From positions 156,972-220,971 of the forward strand of contig NZ_QEQK01000002.1 of the NCBI RefSeq assembly GCF_003151135.1: a stretch of DNA of 64,000 nt, given 5' to 3'. This DNA comes from Abyssibacter profundi (GTDB taxonomy: Bacteria > Pseudomonadota > Gammaproteobacteria > Nevskiales > OUC007). The position numbers and the translations under genes were made by a program. Each line of letters starts with the position of its first letter. The first letter of the stretch is position 1. The notes beneath the pieces are model-generated. The model was not told the origin of the DNA. It worked only from the letters and a program-made list of their open reading frames with translations, and did not search any database. Positions 60,574 through 64,000 of the stretch are shown piece by piece.

Positions 60574-62175
60574 ATGACGGAAACGGTTACGACGGTTGGT
60601 AATGCCGACATTCTCGGACGGCTCGAACCCGGGTTTGAGCGCGTCCTGACGGAGGAGGCCGTCGCGTTTACCAGTCGTCTGGTCCGTCAGTTCAGGCCGA
60701 CGCTGCAAGCCTGCTTGTCGACCCGTGCTGCCAAACAGGCACTGTTCGACCGGGGAGTGCGACCCGACTTTCTGCCCGATACCCAGCACATTCGCGATGG
60801 GCGCTGGACGATTCGCGGCGTGCCGGCCGATCTGCAGGATCGACGCGTCGAGATCACCGGTCCGGTGGAGCGCAAGACGGTGATTAATGCGCTGAATGCG
60901 CCGGTGCAGTGCTACATGGCTGATTTCGAGGACAGCCTGGCGCCCACATGGCAGGCAGTGATCCAGGGGCAGGTCAATCTCATGGATGCCGTGGCCGGCA
61001 CCATCGAATTTCATGACACCGGCACCGGTAAGCACTACGCGCTGATTGACAAGCCGGCGACGCTAATCGTCCGACCCCGTGGCTGGCATTTGCTCGAAAA
61101 ACACATCCTGGTGGATGGTGCACCGGCGCCTGCGGCCATCGTCGATTTCGCGCTGTACTTTTTTCACAACGCGCGGACGCTGATCAATCGTGGTTCGGGG
61201 CCTTATTTCTACCTGCCCAAGCTCGAATCCCACCTGGAGGCGCGGCTGTGGAATGACCTGTTCATTGCCGCCCAGGACGTGCTGGGCATTAACCGCGGCA
61301 GCATCAAGGCCACGGTGCTCATCGAGACGCTGCCCGCTGCATTCGAGATGGACGAAATCCTCTACGAGCTGCGCGATCATGTGGTTGGTCTCAACTGCGG
61401 GCGCTGGGATTACATCTTCAGCATGATCAAGACCTTGAAGCTGCAGCCTGGGCGGGTCATGGCAGATCGTTTCGCGGTGGACATGACGCAGCACTGCATG
61501 GATAGCTACTCCAAGCTGCTCTGCCAGACCTGTCATAAACGAGGTGCGCTGGCCCTGGGTGGGATGTCGCCCTTGATTCCCGTAAAGAATGACCCGGCGG
61601 CCAACGAGAAGGCCTTCGGGCGTGTCCGCGCGGACAAGCAGCGCGAACTGGACAACGGCCATGACGGCGCCTGGGTGGCGCATCCTGGATTGGCCCCCGT
61701 GGTTCGTGAGGTGTTTGATGCGGGCTTAGACTCGGCCAACCAGCTTGCGCGTCCGCTCGACTGGGTGGTGTCCGCCGATGACTTGTTGTGCCAGCCCGAG
61801 GGGCCGATCACCGAGGCGGGTCTACGGAACAACGTCAGCGTGGCCATCCAGTACATCGAGGCCTGGATGACCGGCCGCGGCTGCGTACCGCTGTACAACC
61901 TGATGGAAGATGCCGCTACGGCTGAAATTTCGAGAGCCCAGGTCTGGCAGTGGATCCACCACCCCGAGGGGCGCTTGGACGATGGCCGCGAGGTCACGAT
62001 CGAGCTCTTCGAGCAGGTGCTGGCTGAAGAGATGGACATCATCCGCATGGAGGTGGGCGACGAACGCTTCGCATCGGGCCGATTTTCCGAAGCCCGGGAT
62101 CTGCTGTTCCAGCTCTGTGTGGCCGAGGAATTGGAAAACTTTCTGACCGTGCCGGCCTACGAACGGCTGGCATAG
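60574..62175 (+). CDS. aceB: malate synthase A
   Basis: AceB condenses glyoxylate with acetyl-CoA to malate in the glyoxylate shunt. From ATG 60574 it has 533 residues, the E. coli AceB length. Motifs: NAPVQCYMADFEDSLAPTW, IVRPRGWHLLEKH, FYLPKLESHLEARLW, GLNCGRWDYIFSMIK and GALALGGMSPLIPVK. The type A form is distinct from the GlcB type G form. A LysR gene and aceA follow. Confidence 0.96.
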   Translation: MTETVTTVGNADILGRLEPGFERVLTEEAVAFTSRLVRQFRPTLQACLSTRAAKQALFDRGVRPDFLPDTQHIRDGRWTIRGVPADLQDRRVEITGPVERKTVINALNAPVQCYMADFEDSLAPTWQAVIQGQVNLMDAVAGTIEFHDTGTGKHYALIDKPATLIVRPRGWHLLEKHILVDGAPAPAAIVDFALYFFHNARTLINRGSGPYFYLPKLESHLEARLWNDLFIAAQDVLGINRGSIKATVLIETLPAAFEMDEILYELRDHVVGLNCGRWDYIFSMIKTLKLQPGRVMADRFAVDMTQHCMDSYSKLLCQTCHKRGALALGGMSPLIPVKNDPAANEKAFGRVRADKQRELDNGHDGAWVAHPGLAPVVREVFDAGLDSANQLARPLDWVVSADDLLCQPEGPITEAGLRNNVSVAIQYIEAWMTGRGCVPLYNLMEDAATAEISRAQVWQWIHHPEGRLDDGREVTIELFEQVLAEEMDIIRMEVGDERFASGRFSEARDLLFQLCVAEELENFLTVPAYERLA

Positions 62176-62209
62176 GCAGGCGGTTGCCGCCCCGACTGGA
62201 TGGCCGCGA

Positions 62210-63148
62210 CTAGTCGAGCTCGCTGGCGACCTTGGCGATGAGCCCCCGCAGCCACTGATGCGCCGGGTTGTGTTGCAACAATGAACTCCACGCCATCTTC
62301 AGCTCGGTCTCGGGGATTTCGAACGGCGGGGGCAGGATCAACACATCGGGGTTGTCCTGCTGGAGCTTGGCTGACTTGCTGGGCAGGGTAATCACCAGGT
62401 CATCCATCTCGGCCAGCTGCATCGCCGCTTGATAATGGCGGGTGTAGACGCGAATCTTGCGGCGCTTGCCCAGGCGGGCGAGGGCATCATCCACCCAGCC
62501 GAGCTGCTGCATGGTTCCGGGCTCGACGCCCACGCCAATGCCCATACCGGTCTTGCTCACCCAGACATGGCTGGCTTCCAGGTAGCTCTCCAGGTCGAAA
62601 TGGTCGCGAATCGGGTTGTCCCGGCTGATCATGCAGGAGAAGCTGTCTCGCCAGATCGTCTGATGGTGAAACGACTGCGGTACTTCATCGAAGCGGTTGA
62701 TGACCAGGTCCACCTTGCCGCCCTCCACATCGCTGTAGCTCACATCGCTAGGCGTCAGGATGTCGAGGGTGATGTTGGGTGCCGTGTTGTGCATGGCCCG
62801 CAGCAGCGGGGGGAGCAGCGTGCATTCGCTGTAGTCACTCACCGACAGCCGGAAGACGCGACGTGCGGTGGCCGGGTCGAAGCCCTTGTCCGGTTCGACG
62901 GCCAACTCCACATCGGCCACGATTTTCCTGACCAGTGGTTGCAGGGCACGGGCGCGCTCGGTTGGGGCCATGCCGTCTTTGGTTCGGATCAGCAGGGGGT
63001 CATTGAACAGTTCCCGCAGACGTCGCAGGCCGTTGCTCATCGCAGGCTGGCTGATGCCCATGCTCTCTGCTGCCTGGGTCACGCTGCAGGTTTGCAGCAA
63101 GACATCCAGATAAACCAACAGATTCAGGTCGATATGCTTGAGGTTCAT
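62210..63148 (-). CDS. LysR-family transcriptional regulator
   Basis: A 312-residue LysR protein. The N-terminal helix-turn-helix is MNLKHIDLNLLVYLDVLLQTCSVTQAAESMGISQPAMSNGLRRLRELFNDPLLIR, shown here only to locate the domain (residues 1-60). The effector domain follows. ATG 63148 fits the family rather than 63166. It is transcribed away from aceA across a 216-nt AT-rich gap and towards aceB, the usual layout for a LysR regulator of the adjacent genes, so control of the glyoxylate shunt is a strong inference. Confidence 0.9.
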   Translation of the reverse strand: MNLKHIDLNLLVYLDVLLQTCSVTQAAESMGISQPAMSNGLRRLRELFNDPLLIRTKDGMAPTERARALQPLVRKIVADVELAVEPDKGFDPATARRVFRLSVSDYSECTLLPPLLRAMHNTAPNITLDILTPSDVSYSDVEGGKVDLVINRFDEVPQSFHHQTIWRDSFSCMISRDNPIRDHFDLESYLEASHVWVSKTGMGIGVGVEPGTMQQLGWVDDALARLGKRRKIRVYTRHYQAAMQLAEMDDLVITLPSKSAKLQQDNPDVLILPPPFEIPETELKMAWSSLLQHNPAHQWLRGLIAKVASELD

Positions 63149-63364
63149 GCGGGTCTGCCGAAGCACTGACTCGGCCGTCCGGTGGCATCGCCGGGACGGC
63201 TGCCTGTGGGCGCTTCATGCATTCATTGTGTGAATAGTGAGAATAATAGCCATTTATTAGAATTATTATCCGAGGGCCGCTAGAATGCGCCCGCATTACA
63301 GGAGCCCGGCCCTCGATTTCTGACTTGTGGCTCTTGGCTTTCGATCATTCAACAGGTGTTCAAT
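63149..63364 (+). promoter_or_regulatory. divergent LysR-aceA control region
   Basis: This 216-nt gap has an unusually AT-rich core (63241-63270) in a GC-rich genome. ATAATA at 63243-63248 and TATTAT at 63264-63269 are exact inverse copies 15 nt apart. A TAGAAT box lies at 63281-63286. It probably holds the aceA promoter and the LysR site; the exact elements are not resolved. Confidence 0.45.
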
Positions 63365-64000
63365 ATGTCACAGTACAAGGACGAAATCGCCGCCATTCAG
63401 CGCGTTAAGGACGCTGCGGGCAGCCCTTGGGACGAGATCAATGCTGAGTCTGCCGCTCGCATGCGCATCCAGAACCGGTTCAAGACGGGCCTGGAAATCG
63501 CCCAGTACACGGCCGACATCATGCGCCGCGACATGGCCGAGTTCGACAAGGACAAGACCAAGTACACCCAGTCGCTGGGTTGCTGGCACGGTTTCGTCGG
63601 TCAGCAGAAGCTGATCTCCATCAAGAAGCACTTCGGCACCACCGACAAGAAATATCTGTACCTGTCGGGCTGGATGGTTGCTGCGCTGCGTTCCGAGTTC
63701 GGACCGCTGCCCGACCAGTCCATGCATGAGAAGACCGCTGTAGCTTCGCTGGTGGAAGAGCTGTACACCTTCCTGCGCCAGGCTGATGCCCGTGAGCTCG
63801 GCATGCTGTTCCGCGAGCTGGACAAGGCCCGCGAAGCCGGTGATGCCGCCAAGGAAGCCGAGATCCAGGACGCCATCGACAACTACGAAACCCATGTCGT
63901 GCCGATTATTGCCGACATCGATGCAGGCTTTGGTAACGCCGAGGCGACCTACCTGCTGGCCAAGCAGATGATCGAAGCCGGCGCCTGTGCGCTGCAGATC
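63365..64000 (+). CDS. aceA: isocitrate lyase (3' end outside window)
   Basis: AceA splits isocitrate to succinate and glyoxylate, the first step of the glyoxylate shunt. The first 212 codons are visible. They match the longer Pseudomonas-type enzyme: MSQYKDEIAAIQRVK, RMRIQNRFKTGLEIAQYTA, YTQSLGCWHGFVGQQK, YLYLSGWMVAALRSEFGPLPDQSMHEKTAV and IIADIDAGFGNAEATYLLAK. The frame has no stop before the window ends, so it continues to the right. The catalytic cysteine region is beyond the edge. Confidence 0.96.
   Translation, partial: MSQYKDEIAAIQRVKDAAGSPWDEINAESAARMRIQNRFKTGLEIAQYTADIMRRDMAEFDKDKTKYTQSLGCWHGFVGQQKLISIKKHFGTTDKKYLYLSGWMVAALRSEFGPLPDQSMHEKTAVASLVEELYTFLRQADARELGMLFRELDKAREAGDAAKEAEIQDAIDNYETHVVPIIADIDAGFGNAEATYLLAKQMIEAGACALQI

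Noticed and set aside
62429-63169. 246-codon plus-strand frame
   Set aside because: Antisense to the LysR gene, which has clear helix-turn-helix features on the other strand.
63327-63614. 95-codon frame near the right edge
   Set aside because: It is in a different frame inside aceA; the true aceA frame starts at 63365 and has no stop in the window.

Overview
The window is a stretch of GC-rich bacterial chromosome packed with core genes. Gene content and order point to a gammaproteobacterium: ftsB-ispD-ispF-truD ... surE-pcm-nlpD, a Pseudomonas-type pst operon with oversized PstC and PstA, a porin of the OprP/OprO type, KdsA (so lipopolysaccharide is made), DsbB, RraA, RsmJ and a Pseudomonas-type isocitrate lyase. 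I cannot place it in a genus. A lineage near Xanthomonadales, Nevskiales or Chromatiales is an inference only. I see no rRNA, tRNA, CRISPR array, prophage or intact insertion sequence. Both ends cut a gene: tilS at the left and aceA at the right.

Layout. 1-10985: tilS (3' end), pyrG-kdsA, eno-ftsB-ispD-ispF-truD, a TetR regulator, a convergent Smr protein, then surE-pcm-yqaA-like-nlpD. Many genes here overlap by 4 nt. 10985-11394: a noncoding MITE-like element with 28-nt terminal inverted repeats, abutting the nlpD stop codon where rpoS is often found in related genomes. 11615-16914: alaC-hom-thrC-recJ, preceded by a perfect 19-bp palindrome. 16926-25420 (minus strand): a membrane sensor with degenerate GGDEF and EAL domains, then sufS, sufD, sufC, sufB and the Rrf2-type Fe-S regulator, with a likely autoregulatory operator upstream. 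25573-32538: thioesterase, two alpha/beta hydrolases (one fused to a membrane domain), small unknown proteins, a FabH-like synthase and pepN.

32594-42731 is the phosphate regulon: phoB-phoR, pstS, a phosphate-type porin, pstC-pstA-pstB and phoU. Three Pho boxes of 7-4-7 architecture lie before phoB, pstS and pstC. 42848-51865: penicillin-binding protein 1b, a TPR lipoprotein, a YoaA-type helicase, tsaB, a gamma-class carbonic anhydrase homologue, sixA-like and rsmJ genes, an SCP2 protein, and a Nudix/MazG pair likely to act in housecleaning. 52031-55603: a lipoprotein, small membrane proteins, a second thioesterase and purB. 55819-64000: fumC, a lipoprotein built from a large internal duplication, dsbB-rraA, malate synthase aceB, a LysR regulator, and aceA diverging from it. 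AceA and AceB form the glyoxylate shunt and the LysR protein is the obvious candidate regulator.

No clearly new multi-gene system stands out. The best leads are the MITE at the nlpD junction, the four-cysteine insertion in threonine synthase, the catalytically degenerate c-di-GMP protein, the membrane-hydrolase cluster at 26.6-28.7 kb, the operator-like palindromes, and the duplicated lipoprotein.
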